From NCBI GenBank assembly GCA_028684065.1, contig JAQUGO010000005.1, positions 62,001-126,000 on the forward strand: DNA of 64,000 nt. Reading direction: 5' to 3'. A program made the position numbers and the translations under genes. Below are positions 33,977 to 44,471 of this stretch, piece after piece. The notes under the pieces were generated by a model. The model saw only the letters and a list, made by a program, of their open reading frames with translations. It was not told where the DNA came from and made no database searches. Within the stretch, counting starts at the first letter, position 1. Each line of letters opens with the position of its first letter. Source of the DNA: Sulfurospirillaceae bacterium. GTDB lineage: Bacteria; Campylobacterota; Campylobacteria; Campylobacterales; Sulfurospirillaceae.

Positions 33977-34717
33977 ATGATAGAATCGTTATTTACCTTT
34001 GAGGCACTTGTTGCTTTGGCAACACTGACGGCCTTAGAGATAGTGCTTGGCATTGATAATATTATTTTTATTGCCATTTTAGTAGGTCGACTACCTGCGC
34101 ATCAAAGGGATAAAGGGCGTATTTTTGGGCTCGCTCTTGCGATGATGACACGTATTTTATTATTACTTTCTTTGTTTTGGATTATGAAATTAACCAATCC
34201 ACTTTTTACCATTTTTGCCCAAGAAATATCGGGACGTGATTTGATTTTGATTATAGGAGGATTGTTTCTTTTAGCCAAATCAACCACTGAAATTCATCAT
34301 GATATCGAAGAAGATGACGGTGAAGAGGCTGAGCTAAAAAAAAGCAAAGCTAAAGGTTTTATCAATATTCTGATTCAAATCGCCGTCTTAGATATTGTTT
34401 TTTCTCTTGATTCCGTCATTACGGCGGTGGGAATGGTCAACAATATTGTCATTATGATATTAGCTGTGATTCTCGCTGTTGGCGTGATGATGTTTGCTTC
34501 AAAAACCATTTCTGATTTTATTGAAGAAAATCCTACGATTAAAATGTTAGCGCTTTCTTTTTTAATTTTAGTGGGTGTTACATTGATTGCGGAAGGGCTT
34601 GATTTGCATATTTCAAAAGGGTATGTCTATTTTTCAATGGCATTTTCTTTAGCTGTTGAATCTATCAATATCTACACTCGAAAGAAAAAAGCCAAAAAAC
34701 ATGTGAAAGAGTTATGA
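33977..34717 (+). CDS. TerC family integral membrane protein
   Basis: ALEIVLGIDNIIFIAIL, AVLDIVFSLDSVITAVGM. Confidence 0.9.
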   Translation: MIESLFTFEALVALATLTALEIVLGIDNIIFIAILVGRLPAHQRDKGRIFGLALAMMTRILLLLSLFWIMKLTNPLFTIFAQEISGRDLILIIGGLFLLAKSTTEIHHDIEEDDGEEAELKKSKAKGFINILIQIAVLDIVFSLDSVITAVGMVNNIVIMILAVILAVGVMMFASKTISDFIEENPTIKMLALSFLILVGVTLIAEGLDLHISKGYVYFSMAFSLAVESINIYTRKKKAKKHVKEL

Positions 34718-35715
34718 TGCTTCTCCCCCATAAATATTTTGCTATTGATTTAGGAACCAATAATACTTTAGTCTATGAATCCAAACGAGGGATTATTTTT
34801 GACGAACCCACCTCCATCTCCTTCGATAAAAAGAGATCTTCCTATTTTGATTTTGGGTTGTCGTCTAAAAACATGTATGGTAAAAACCCAAAACATATTG
34901 AAGTTTTACAACCCTTATCCAAAGGGGCAATTGCTAATATAACGGTTGCAAAGGCGTATATTAAAAATTTGATAGGATCTATTACAAGACACTCTTTGCT
35001 TAAGCCTGATATCGTTGTGAGCGTTCCCTCCGACCTTAATGCAATGGAGCGTCATGCAGTGATTGAAGCAGGCAAAGAAGGTGGTGCTCGCAATGTCGTC
35101 TTGCTTAAAGACCCTTTTGCTGCGGCTATTGGCTCTTTAAAAGATATTTCTTATTCTAAGGGTATTATGGTGCTTGATATGGGTGCTGGTGTAAGCGAAA
35201 TAACACTTCTATCCTGTAACGGCATTGTCATGTCAAAATCTTTACGCATTGCAGGCAATGACCTTGATGAGGCCATTGTTGAGTATTTTAAAGCAACAAA
35301 GCGTATTCAGATTGGGTTGCTAGATGCTGAAATATTAAAAAAAGAGTTGGCATGTTTGGATACGAGTGAAGAAAAAATGATGCAAATCAGTGTAAAAAAC
35401 CTTATGACGCGCATGCCTGAATACTGTACTATCTCATCAAATGATATTACAAAGGCTGTTCTTCCCCTTATTGATCGTGTGGTTACATTAGTGTATACGC
35501 TACTTTCTCAGCTTCCAGCTTCTTTTGCCAATGATATCTATGATAATGGTATTTTACTCACAGGTGGTTCTTCTTTGCTGAAAGGCTTTGACACCTATCT
35601 TTCTCAAAAATTAGATATCGTGACACATATTGTTGATACACCTTTACAAAATATTATTTTAGGGACAGGTCGTGTAATGGAAGATAAGCAGTATAGCTCT
35701 TTACTTAGTAAGTAA
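34714..35715 (+). CDS. Divergent MreB/actin-like protein
   Basis: FAIDLGTNNTLVY, GIMVLDMGAGVSEITLL, NGILLTGGSSLLKGFDTYLS; overlaps terC by 4 nt. Confidence 0.85.
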   Translation: MMLLPHKYFAIDLGTNNTLVYESKRGIIFDEPTSISFDKKRSSYFDFGLSSKNMYGKNPKHIEVLQPLSKGAIANITVAKAYIKNLIGSITRHSLLKPDIVVSVPSDLNAMERHAVIEAGKEGGARNVVLLKDPFAAAIGSLKDISYSKGIMVLDMGAGVSEITLLSCNGIVMSKSLRIAGNDLDEAIVEYFKATKRIQIGLLDAEILKKELACLDTSEEKMMQISVKNLMTRMPEYCTISSNDITKAVLPLIDRVVTLVYTLLSQLPASFANDIYDNGILLTGGSSLLKGFDTYLSQKLDIVTHIVDTPLQNIILGTGRVMEDKQYSSLLSK

Positions 35716-35788
35716 TTTTTTCTTTATCATCTGGTTGTTAGTCCAACTATGTTACTATTTTTACTTTATTTTACACTAAAGGGTTAGT

Positions 35789-37126
35789 ATGCATGGTGAA
35801 CGTTTTGGTCGTATGGGTTTTATTTTAGCTTCTGCAGGAAGTGCCATAGGCCTTGGAAATATTTGGAAATTTCCTTATATGACGGGAGAAAATGGTGGTG
35901 GCGCCTTTGTGATTATTTATCTTCTTACGATTACGTTTATTGGTCTTTCTCTTTTTTTAGCAGAAGTCGTGATGGGTAGGTTATCGCGTTCTGATGCTGT
36001 CTCTGCCTTTGAAGTTTTAGCACCACGTCATGCAGGTCTTTGGAAATATAGTGGTTTTATGATTTTTACAGGCGTATTGATTTTAGCATTTTATACGATT
36101 GTTATTGGTTGGATATTTAAATATATTTATATTTCTGCTTTTTCGCTTCCTGCCAGTGTTAAAGAAGCAGGAGCTTCATTTGGTGGAATGGTTACTACTG
36201 AGACATTACCTCAAATTTTTTATTTTACATTGGCATTTGTACTGACTTTTTGGATTGTCTCCAAAGGTGTCAAAAAAGGAATAGAGAAGGTTAATGTTAT
36301 ATTGATGCCATTGCTCATCATTATTTTACTTCTTTTATTTGCCTATGCTATGAGTTTAGATGGTTTTAGTAAAGCAGCTTCTTTTTTATTTTCTCCTGAT
36401 TTTAGTAAGATTCAATCAACTTCTATCCTAGCTGCCGTAGGGCATGCTTTTTTTACGCTCTCTTTGGGTATGGGTAGTATTATGGCATATGCGGCATCAC
36501 TACCTAAAGATGAAAATATTGCAAAGGCATCGTTTATGGTTGCCTTTCTTGATACCGCCGTTGCTTTGGTTGCAGGGATGGTTATTTTTACTTTTATTTT
36601 TCATTTTGGAGCAGAGCCTTCACAAGGGCCTGGGCTTGTCTTTATCTCTTTGCCCCCACTGTTTTATCAGCTTGGTTTGGTAGGAAATATTATTGGTGTT
36701 CTATTCTTTGTTGCACTTGCTTTTGCAGGGATTACATCAGCTGTTTCAATTGTAGAGCCAACAGTTATGTATATGACTAATCGTTTTAAAATAAGTCGTA
36801 AAAAAGCACTTATTACCTTAGGAAGTATTGTTTATGTGTTTGGACTATTGGCTTTGATATCAAATATCGAAGCTCTTAAAGAGTATGTTACATTCTTTGG
36901 AAAAGGGTTCTTTGATATTTTAGATTTCACAAGTTCATCTATTTTATTACCATTAGGCGGTATGGTGATTGCAATCTTTGTAGGATTTGTGATTGATCGC
37001 ACAAAGTTATATGGTTTGCTTAGACCATTTATGAGTGATACTCTCTTTGCCCTTTGGTATTTTTCGATTAAGTTTATTACACCAGTGGGTGTTTTTACCG
37101 TGATGGTCAATAAACTGTTCTTCTAG
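35789..37126 (+). CDS. Sodium:neurotransmitter symporter (NSS) family transporter
   Basis: FGRMGFILASAGSAIGLGNIWKFPYMTGENGGGAFVIIYL. Confidence 0.93.
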   Translation: MHGERFGRMGFILASAGSAIGLGNIWKFPYMTGENGGGAFVIIYLLTITFIGLSLFLAEVVMGRLSRSDAVSAFEVLAPRHAGLWKYSGFMIFTGVLILAFYTIVIGWIFKYIYISAFSLPASVKEAGASFGGMVTTETLPQIFYFTLAFVLTFWIVSKGVKKGIEKVNVILMPLLIIILLLLFAYAMSLDGFSKAASFLFSPDFSKIQSTSILAAVGHAFFTLSLGMGSIMAYAASLPKDENIAKASFMVAFLDTAVALVAGMVIFTFIFHFGAEPSQGPGLVFISLPPLFYQLGLVGNIIGVLFFVALAFAGITSAVSIVEPTVMYMTNRFKISRKKALITLGSIVYVFGLLALISNIEALKEYVTFFGKGFFDILDFTSSSILLPLGGMVIAIFVGFVIDRTKLYGLLRPFMSDTLFALWYFSIKFITPVGVFTVMVNKLFF

Positions 37127-37367
37127 GAAAGAGTGTTCTGAAAGCTTTGCATGTAGGGATATAGTCTTTACATGTAAAGCTCAACGTTGATATTGATACG
37201 AAGTCATACTAATATCCATTTCTAATTATAAATAAAGTCCAATAAATTTAGGAAAATCTAAAGTGATTTATCCAAGAAATAAGCTTTGATTTGTTTGATA
37301 TAAAAAAATGTATTATATTTAAAAAAAGATGTAAAAAAATTGTTTGAAAGTTTTTGTTAAAGAATGG

Positions 37368-37449
37368 TGCGGATAAAGAGACTCGAACTCCCATGCCTCT
37401 CGGCACCAGATCCTAAGTCTGGCGTGTCTACCAATTTCACCATATCCGC
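37368..37449 (-). tRNA. tRNA-Leu (anticodon TAG)
   Basis: Reverse complement GCGGATATGGTGAAATTGGTAGACACGCCAGACTTAGGATCTGGTGCC...GTTCGAGTCTCTTTATCCGC folds as a class II tRNA. Confidence 0.93.
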
Positions 37450-37494
37450 ACACAACAGTAGTAAATTTTGCGAAGCTAATGCTCCGTCTTAAGG

Positions 37495-37571
<77 letters not shown>

Positions 37572-37591
37572 ATCTTCTCTCGGTTTAGGGT

Positions 37592-37668
37592 TGGTGCGCC
37601 CGACAGGAGTCGAACCTACAACCTACGGATCCGAAGTCCGTTGCTCTATCCAATTGAGCTACGAGCGC
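37592..37668 (-). tRNA. tRNA-Arg (anticodon TCG), CCA encoded
   Basis: Reverse complement GCGCTCGTAGCTCAATTGGATAGAGCAACGGACTTCGGATCCGTAGGTTGTAGGTTCGACTCCTGTCGGGCGCACCA. Confidence 0.94.
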
Positions 37669-37689
37669 ATGCAACTGCTCTTTTTAGAA

Positions 37690-37767
37690 TGGGGTGAGTG
37701 ATGGGGATCGAACCCACGACCCTCAGAACCACAACCTGATGCTCTAACCAACTGAGCTACACCCACC
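37690..37767 (-). tRNA. tRNA-His (anticodon GTG), CCA encoded, G-1 present
   Basis: Reverse complement GGTGGGTGTAGCTCAGTTGGTTAGAGCATCAGGTTGTGGTTCTGAGGGTCGTGGGTTCGATCCCCATCACTCACCCCA. Confidence 0.93.
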
Positions 37768-37788
37768 ATCATTTTTAACATTTTAACA

Positions 37789-37865
37789 TGGTCGGGGCGA
37801 AAGGATTCGAACCTTCGACCCCCTGGTCCCAAACCAGGTGCGCTACCAGGCTGCGCTACGCCCCG
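37789..37865 (-). tRNA. tRNA-Pro (anticodon TGG), CCA encoded
   Basis: Reverse complement CGGGGCGTAGCGCAGCCTGGTAGCGCACCTGGTTTGGGACCAGGGGGTCGAAGGTTCGAATCCTTTCGCCCCGACCA. Confidence 0.94.
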
Positions 37866-37900
37866 ACTTTTTCAAACAAGACTAAAGTTTAGCCTATTTG

Positions 37901-37931
37901 AAGGCTGAAATTGTACACAAATTTCAGCCTT
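37901..37931. terminator. Strong hairpin between thiG 3' end and tRNA-Pro
   Basis: AAGGCTGAAATT-gtacaca-AATTTCAGCCTT followed by TTT. Confidence 0.65.
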
Positions 37932-37955
37932 TTGTCAAGGAAATTACTGGTGTGC

Positions 37956-38744
37956 CTATTTCGCTTGAAATTCAATGAGCCCCTCAGTAGGTGAACTTGC
38001 CGTAGCAAAAGGTTTTTTAGCGATTCTTCCTGCAAGAAAGCTGGCGCGTCCAGCCATAACAGCGTATTTCATAGCCTCTGCCATCAAAATAGGATTTCTT
38101 GCTTGTGCGATAGCTGTATTGGTTAAAACTCCATCAGCACCTATTTCCATTGCAATAGCGGCATCACTAGCACAACCGATACCTGCATCGACAATCACAG
38201 GGATATTAACGGCTTCTTTGATAAACAGTACATTGTAGCGGTTTTGAATACCAAGGCCACTACCAATGGGTGAAGCTAAAGGCATTACTGCAGCACTTCC
38301 TGCATTTTCAAGTCTTTTTGCCATAATTGGGTCATCATTAGTGTATGTCATAATAGTAAAGCCATCGCGTGCTAAAACTTCACACGCCTTAAGGGTTTCC
38401 ATGACGTCAGGATAAAGTGTCTTTGCAGTATCGCCTATGACTTCAAGTTTGATAAGATCGATGCCTGTTGCCTCTCTCACCATCCTAAAAAGCGTAATGG
38501 CATCTTCTGCTGTTGTACATCCTGCAGAGTTAGGAAGCATTTTGATGTCAGTGCCTTTGAAATAATCAAGCAAATTCTCTTCTTTAGGGTTGGTAATATT
38601 AACCCGCCTTACAGCTACTGTAATCAATTTTGAACCACTCGCAATAGTGGCATCTTTGGTTGTTTGAAAATCTGGGTATTTTCCGCTACCGACAATTAAT
38701 CGACTTGCAAACTCTATATTGCCTACTTTTAAACTATCTGTCAT
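37956..38744 (-). CDS. thiG: Thiazole synthase
   Basis: [71 protein letters not shown]. Confidence 0.95.
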   Translation of the reverse strand: MTDSLKVGNIEFASRLIVGSGKYPDFQTTKDATIASGSKLITVAVRRVNITNPKEENLLDYFKGTDIKMLPNSAGCTTAEDAITLFRMVREATGIDLIKLEVIGDTAKTLYPDVMETLKACEVLARDGFTIMTYTNDDPIMAKRLENAGSAAVMPLASPIGSGLGIQNRYNVLFIKEAVNIPVIVDAGIGCASDAAIAMEIGADGVLTNTAIAQARNPILMAEAMKYAVMAGRASFLAGRIAKKPFATASSPTEGLIEFQAK

Positions 38745-39324
38745 TATTTCTCCTATTCAATAAATTAATAACTGTTTCTGGGAGCAAAGTATGCTCTAAA
38801 GCATGGATTTTTTCTTCAAATTCTTCGTAACTCATTGACTCAGTCTTAGTAAAACTGCGTTGTGCAATAATCGCTCCACCATCTAATTCTTCGCTGACGT
38901 AATGCACGCTAATTCCAGCAATTTTAATGGGTGAAGCAAAGCTTTCTTTGATTGCATCACTTCCTTTAAACAAAGGAAGGAGTGAAGGATGGAGATTAAT
39001 AGCTTGGATATGATGTGTAAAATAAGGGGTTAAAAAACGCATAAATCCTGCCAAGACAGTTAGTTCAGCGCCACTATCTTGTATGGTTTTAACCAATGCT
39101 TTATCAAAAGAGTCTCTATCTGTAAATGTGGTATGATCAATAATAATAGGTTCAATGCCAAAAGCACGAGATTTTTCAATGCCTTCTGCAAGAGGTCGAT
39201 TGCAAATAGTGCATGCTACTTCTATCGTACAATGTTCAAATGTTTGGTGGTGTAAGTTTTGGAGCAATTTCTCAAGATTGCTGCCCGTCCCACTAAACAA
39301 AATAGCGATTTTTTTTATAACCAT
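38734..39324 (-). CDS. purN: Phosphoribosylglycinamide formyltransferase
   Basis: [53 protein letters not shown]. Confidence 0.95.
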   Translation of the reverse strand: MVIKKIAILFSGTGSNLEKLLQNLHHQTFEHCTIEVACTICNRPLAEGIEKSRAFGIEPIIIDHTTFTDRDSFDKALVKTIQDSGAELTVLAGFMRFLTPYFTHHIQAINLHPSLLPLFKGSDAIKESFASPIKIAGISVHYVSEELDGGAIIAQRSFTKTESMSYEEFEEKIHALEHTLLPETVINLLNRRNNDR

Positions 39325-40712
39325 TTTAACCCTTTACATAAATCAATTGGTGTTAGCGCATAGTTGTTACATGTTGTTTTTTTAGCAACCAAAGAATGTG
39401 CCAAAGAGGCCTGAATAGCAGCATCTTTGAGAGCGTAGCCTTGAGCGATTAATGCTCCTATCATTCCTGAAAGGACATCACCACTTCCTCCTTTTGAGAG
39501 GGCAGATGTTCCATAAGTATTGATAAAAAGCTCATTTTTATATGCAATAATAGTATTTGCTCCTTTAAGAACAAGCACAACATGAGGAAAATGTGCACAG
39601 AATTGTTTAGCATAATAAAAACGATTTTCTTGAATGGCATCAACAGTAGCCGAGATATTACAAGTGAGTGAAAGCACTGCACTGAATTCTTTAGGATGAG
39701 GTGTTAAAACAAGAGGTTTTTGTGCGTTAAGAATGATAGGCAGTAAAGTGTGCTGGCATAAAGAAGCATCAATCACAAGAGGTAAAGGATTGTTTAACAA
39801 AAGAGATTGCAATGTATTTACATTGAATTCACCTTCTAGTCCCATTCCTGCGACAATAACATTAGCGTTAGAAGGAAGTGTATTAGTGTGCATTAAATAA
39901 GCAGGAATGCGTTTAATTTTTGTTCCCAAGATACTGACAAGACCTGCACCAAAGTGAAATGCCGCCATCCCTGCAAGAGTACATGCGCCTTCTTTTTTTC
40001 CCCGTACAATAACAACATGGCCAAAAGAGCCTTTATTTGTATTTTTTGTGTTTCGATAAGGAAGCTTCATATCTTTTTTTTGCAATAAAAAAGTTTCACT
40101 CGGTAATTCGTAGATTGTACGAGAAATACCCAAATTAGCAACTCGAATTTTTCCTACAAAATCTTTGGCAAAATCGTGAAATAAAGTGCATTTTAATGCC
40201 CCCATAGTAATGGTTTCATCTGCCTTAAAGACGCTTGTGATAAGATGTGTTTGTTGCATAAGACCACTAGGAATGTCGCAAGCGATTTTATAGCCTTCTC
40301 GAGTATTGAGTGTGTCGATCAGTGTACGGCTTTTTGGATTAAGCACACGTGACAATCCAGAACCAAAGAGAGCATCGACATAAATATCAGCTTCTTCTAA
40401 ATCGGTAACACAAGGTACATCTACTTTTTGGGCACGTTCAAATTGTATTTTCGCAAGCTCTGATTTAAGTGCCGTTGGTATAAAGAGCGCAACACGGTAT
40501 GTGGGGTGAAGAAGGCGTGCAGCGACTATACCATCAGCACCATTGTTCCCAGAACCACAGATAAAGAGAACTTTTGCTTGAGATGTAAGTTTTTTTTTCA
40601 CAGCATTTGCTAGTGCTAATCCTGCATGTTCCATTAAAATTTCTGGGCTTAAAGTAAAAAGATCATAACAGCGTTTATCTAAACTTTCACTCTCTTCATA
40701 GATATAGTGCAT
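39315..40712 (-). CDS. nnr: Bifunctional NAD(P)H-hydrate epimerase/dehydratase
   Basis: N-terminal YjeF-like (CGSGNNGADGIVAARLL) and C-terminal carbohydrate kinase-like (SKGGSGDVLSGMIGALIAQG) domains. Confidence 0.9.
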   Translation of the reverse strand: MHYIYEESESLDKRCYDLFTLSPEILMEHAGLALANAVKKKLTSQAKVLFICGSGNNGADGIVAARLLHPTYRVALFIPTALKSELAKIQFERAQKVDVPCVTDLEEADIYVDALFGSGLSRVLNPKSRTLIDTLNTREGYKIACDIPSGLMQQTHLITSVFKADETITMGALKCTLFHDFAKDFVGKIRVANLGISRTIYELPSETFLLQKKDMKLPYRNTKNTNKGSFGHVVIVRGKKEGACTLAGMAAFHFGAGLVSILGTKIKRIPAYLMHTNTLPSNANVIVAGMGLEGEFNVNTLQSLLLNNPLPLVIDASLCQHTLLPIILNAQKPLVLTPHPKEFSAVLSLTCNISATVDAIQENRFYYAKQFCAHFPHVVLVLKGANTIIAYKNELFINTYGTSALSKGGSGDVLSGMIGALIAQGYALKDAAIQASLAHSLVAKKTTCNNYALTPIDLCKGLKWL

Positions 40713-40721
40713 GATGTTCTC

Positions 40722-42260
40722 CTAACGTCGACGAAAACTTAGAGCTTCTAAAAGATGCTCTTTGGCAAGGTATTTAGCCCCTGCAAGATCAGAAATTGTC
40801 CGGGCTACACGTAAAATCTTATGAATACTTCGTTGGCTAAGACCAAAACGTGGTATGGCAATATCAAGTGCTTCTTGTGCCGCTATTTCTAGCATGCAGT
40901 ATCGCACAACATCATTTTCATTCATTTTACCATTTAACTCTTTTTGTCCACGTTCTTTTTGCATTTTAAAAGCTGCAATCACAAGATTAAACATTTGAGT
41001 TGAACTCAATCCTATTTCTTGTGAGCTTTCTTCTGCCATTTGAACATATAAATCCAAACGGTCCATCATAGGTTCAGAAATACGATTTTTATAGCGTAAA
41101 AGTTCTGCATCTGAACATCGACATTCATGGCTTGTACTTAATAAATTGCCACATGGACAAGGATTTTGTGCGGCAGCAAAGAGAAACTTAGTCTCGTAGC
41201 AGACTTTCGTATGGACTCGTGAGATAAGCACTCGATGGTCTTCCAAAGGTTCCCTCAGACTCTCTAAAACGGTTTTAGAGAAATTAGTAAATTCATCAAA
41301 AAACAATATGCCATGGTGTGCTAAAGCAATTTCACCTGCAGAGGCATGAACACTTCCGCCTCCAAAAATACTGGGTTTACTTGATGAGTGGTGAGGCGAA
41401 CGAAAAGCACGAAGTGCGCTTAATGTGTCATCCTCAGAGGAAAGTGACTGATATGCATTGGATTCAAGAATTTCATCCATGTTTTGAGGTGGTAAAATAT
41501 AGCGAAGCCGTTTAATACTCATACTTTTACCACACCCTGGACTTCCCTCCAAGAGGATATTATGCATGCCAGCAGCACTTATTAAAAGAGCCCTCTTTGC
41601 ACGTGTTTGTCCCAATACTTCTTTAAAATCCAAAGGAAAATGACCATAGTAAAAGTAAGGTTGGTTGTTAATAATAAGATGATGTTCAAAAAGTGTTAAC
41701 GGTTCCAGTAAAGGTAGCGGGTTTTCATAGCGTTTTTCTCTAAAAAAAAGGAGAGCTTCCTCTAAAGAACTAATTCCATAGGCTGTAATACCAGGAATTT
41801 GTCGTACTTTTAATAAGACGTCATTGGGAACAATTACTTTGAGAGAATGGTGTTTTTTTGCGAGAGAAAGGATAATAGGAAAAATAGTTGCTGTTTTTTT
41901 GACATACCCATCAAGGCCAAGTTCACCAAAAATAAAAAAGTCTTTACATGTAAGCCTCTCTTTTTGCAAAGCGATTAAAAGAGCGATGACTAAATCGAAA
42001 TGGCTACCTTCTTTTTTGAGATCTGAAGGGGAAAGATTAATGGTTATTTTTTGAGGAGGAAATTGGAAATTAACACTGGCAAGAGCAGACTTAATACGTT
42101 CACGGGATTCTTGAATAGAAGCGTCTGCTAAGCCAACAATTGAGAAGCCAGGAAGAGCACGTACAAAAGTTGATTCAACATCCACTTCAAAAGCTTGGTT
42201 GGCAAATAGGGTAGCACATTTGGCATGTTTAACTTTGGGTAGCGCCGTTGGCTCTTCCAC
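40722..42260 (-). CDS. ComM/YifB-family Mg-chelatase-like AAA+ ATPase
   Basis: GLADASIQESRERIKSAL, LLEGSPGCGKSMSIKRL, FRSPHHSSSKPSIFGGG, PCPCGN. Confidence 0.93.
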   Translation of the reverse strand: MEEPTALPKVKHAKCATLFANQAFEVDVESTFVRALPGFSIVGLADASIQESRERIKSALASVNFQFPPQKITINLSPSDLKKEGSHFDLVIALLIALQKERLTCKDFFIFGELGLDGYVKKTATIFPIILSLAKKHHSLKVIVPNDVLLKVRQIPGITAYGISSLEEALLFFREKRYENPLPLLEPLTLFEHHLIINNQPYFYYGHFPLDFKEVLGQTRAKRALLISAAGMHNILLEGSPGCGKSMSIKRLRYILPPQNMDEILESNAYQSLSSEDDTLSALRAFRSPHHSSSKPSIFGGGSVHASAGEIALAHHGILFFDEFTNFSKTVLESLREPLEDHRVLISRVHTKVCYETKFLFAAAQNPCPCGNLLSTSHECRCSDAELLRYKNRISEPMMDRLDLYVQMAEESSQEIGLSSTQMFNLVIAAFKMQKERGQKELNGKMNENDVVRYCMLEIAAQEALDIAIPRFGLSQRSIHKILRVARTISDLAGAKYLAKEHLLEALSFRRR

Positions 42261-42262
42261 AA

Positions 42263-42778
42263 CTATTTACCTGCTTTTTGCTGTTTTTTCCAATCTTTTT
42301 CAAACTTTTTACGTTTTAGATAAGAGAGTTTTTCAATAAAGAGATGTCCACGAAGATGATCCATTTCATGCTGAACAGCAATTGAGATAAGTCCTGTAAA
42401 CTCTTTGATATGTTGAGAACCATGACGGTCGTAATAACTTACTTTGATATGTTCGGCCCGCTCTACATCGTCATAGTATCCAGGGACACTTAAACAGCCC
42501 TCTTGATACGTTGTGAGACCATCTTTTTCAAGTATCACGGGGTTAATGATTTCATGTAGATTTTCAAACTTCTGAAAGCCTTCTTCATCAACTAAATTAA
42601 TAATCAGAACATTATCTTGTACCCCAATTTGAATCGCTGCTAAACCAATACCCTCTTTATGAATCATCGTATCATACATGTCATCTAAAAGTTGATGCAG
42701 CTTCTCATCAAAAACGGTAACATCGTGTGATTTTTCACGTAAAATTTTATTTGGATAGACAAGAATTTCTCGAATCAT
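42263..42778 (-). CDS. def: Peptide deformylase
   Basis: GIGLAAIQIG, EGCLSVPGYY, VQHEMDHLRGHLF. Confidence 0.95.
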   Translation of the reverse strand: MIREILVYPNKILREKSHDVTVFDEKLHQLLDDMYDTMIHKEGIGLAAIQIGVQDNVLIINLVDEEGFQKFENLHEIINPVILEKDGLTTYQEGCLSVPGYYDDVERAEHIKVSYYDRHGSQHIKEFTGLISIAVQHEMDHLRGHLFIEKLSYLKRKKFEKDWKKQQKAGK

Positions 42779-43857
42779 TGGTCCTCTTCGTTCTGATTAT
42801 CTTCAATTGTACATACAATGTAAGGCATTAATTTTTTTCCTGTTTTACTTAATGCTTCCAAGGGGAGTGCTAAAAACTCTTCTATGCTATGGTCGGCATC
42901 AAGAGCGATAATGGCAAGTTCTATATCGGTTTCAATTTCAGAAGTTCCAACAAAAAAACTAGTAGCATATACAAGGTCGCTAATACGATCGCAGGCTTTT
43001 TTTGCACTGCTCAAATCGGTATGTTTAAGAACCATTCCAAAAATACCATCGCCAAAATGTGCAACAACATCACTTCTTCTAGAAGTTTTTAAAAGCAGTT
43101 TAGCAACATTGCGTATGACGGTTTCTTTATCTTTTTTATTGATGATTTGTTCAAGTGAATGTTCTTTAACTTTAGCAAGAACAAGACTACTTGCATGTGA
43201 ATAATTAGCGATTAATTTAAGTTCATCTGTGATTGATTTCAGTAGGTAGCGTTTATTATACACACCAAATCTAGCGTCAAAAATAGAATTATTTTCAACT
43301 TCATGTAAAATCGAGGTTGTTTTTTGGTAGTAATCTTTGAGTAATTCAATCTGTTTTGAGGTCAGAGTAAACATTTTTTTAAGATCATCGCCCAAAGAGG
43401 CAATAATGTTTTGAACGGCAAGTTGATTAGGATTGATTTGCAATTCAGAAGACCTCTTCTTCACAATTTCCTGCATCACGTTGAGATTTTTATAGATAGT
43501 TGAGATCACTTGCATAATATTTTTAATTTGTGCAAAGCCTTCTTTAACCTCTTTTTCAATACGTGCATGGTTTTCATCGTTATTGGTGACTTCCAGTTCT
43601 AAGAATTCATTAATACGCTTTTTAAATGGCGCAGGTTTGTTTTCTAAGAGTTTGTCAAAATAAATTTGAAAATTTGAAGGTGTTGGAGGGATATTTTCAT
43701 CCCCCAAAACCTTGAGTACAAAAGCAGAAAATTTTTCCAATTCGCTATTAGATGGCTGAGGTATTGATATAGGCTCTTGAATAGGTGTTTCTATTTCATC
43801 TTTGACATCAATTGAGTAAACACCCGTTTTCCCTTTTTCTTTATTAAAACGAACCAT
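42775..43857 (-). CDS. Degenerate GGDEF-domain-like protein
   Basis: FDARFGVYNKRYLLKSI...VVAHFGDGIFGMVL resembles the GGDEF fold with GGDEF replaced by GDGIF; overlaps def by 4 nt. Confidence 0.72.
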   Translation of the reverse strand: MVRFNKEKGKTGVYSIDVKDEIETPIQEPISIPQPSNSELEKFSAFVLKVLGDENIPPTPSNFQIYFDKLLENKPAPFKKRINEFLELEVTNNDENHARIEKEVKEGFAQIKNIMQVISTIYKNLNVMQEIVKKRSSELQINPNQLAVQNIIASLGDDLKKMFTLTSKQIELLKDYYQKTTSILHEVENNSIFDARFGVYNKRYLLKSITDELKLIANYSHASSLVLAKVKEHSLEQIINKKDKETVIRNVAKLLLKTSRRSDVVAHFGDGIFGMVLKHTDLSSAKKACDRISDLVYATSFFVGTSEIETDIELAIIALDADHSIEEFLALPLEALSKTGKKLMPYIVCTIEDNQNEEDQ

Positions 43858-43880
43858 CTAGTATTCCTTACTGCTTCTGT

Positions 43881-44471
43881 TTATTTAAAACTTTTTTCTA
43901 GGACTTTATCGATTAAACCATATTCACAAGATTCTGATGCACTCATAAAAAAGTCACGTTCAGTATCTTTAATGATTTTTGGAAGTTTCTGAGAACAATT
44001 TTTTGCCAAAATTTCATTAAGCACTTGTTTCATTCTCAAAATTTCTTTAGCTTGGATTTCAATATCCGTTGCTTGACCTTGTGCGCCACCCAGTGGTTGG
44101 TGAATCATAATACGTGCATTGGGAAGAGCATAACGTTTGCCCTTCGTACCTGCACTAAGTAAGAAAGCACCCATAGAAGCTGCTTGACCAATACAGATGG
44201 TGCTGATATCAGGTCTAATGTAATTCATCGTATCATAAATACTAAATCCACTGGTGATAACACCGCCTGGAGAGTTGATATAAATATAAATATCTTTTTC
44301 AGGATCTTCAGCTTCTAAAAAAAGAAGTTGAGCAACGATAGAAGATGCAACTGCATCATTAATTTCGCCGCTCAGCATAATGATTCTGTCTTTTAAAAGG
44401 CGTGAATAAATATCGTAGCTTCGCTCACCGCGTCCTGTTTTTTCAACGACGACAGGGACATAATAACTCAT
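43881..44471 (-). CDS. clpP: ATP-dependent Clp protease proteolytic subunit
   Basis: [58 protein letters not shown]. Confidence 0.97.
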   Translation of the reverse strand: MSYYVPVVVEKTGRGERSYDIYSRLLKDRIIMLSGEINDAVASSIVAQLLFLEAEDPEKDIYIYINSPGGVITSGFSIYDTMNYIRPDISTICIGQAASMGAFLLSAGTKGKRYALPNARIMIHQPLGGAQGQATDIEIQAKEILRMKQVLNEILAKNCSQKLPKIIKDTERDFFMSASESCEYGLIDKVLEKSFK

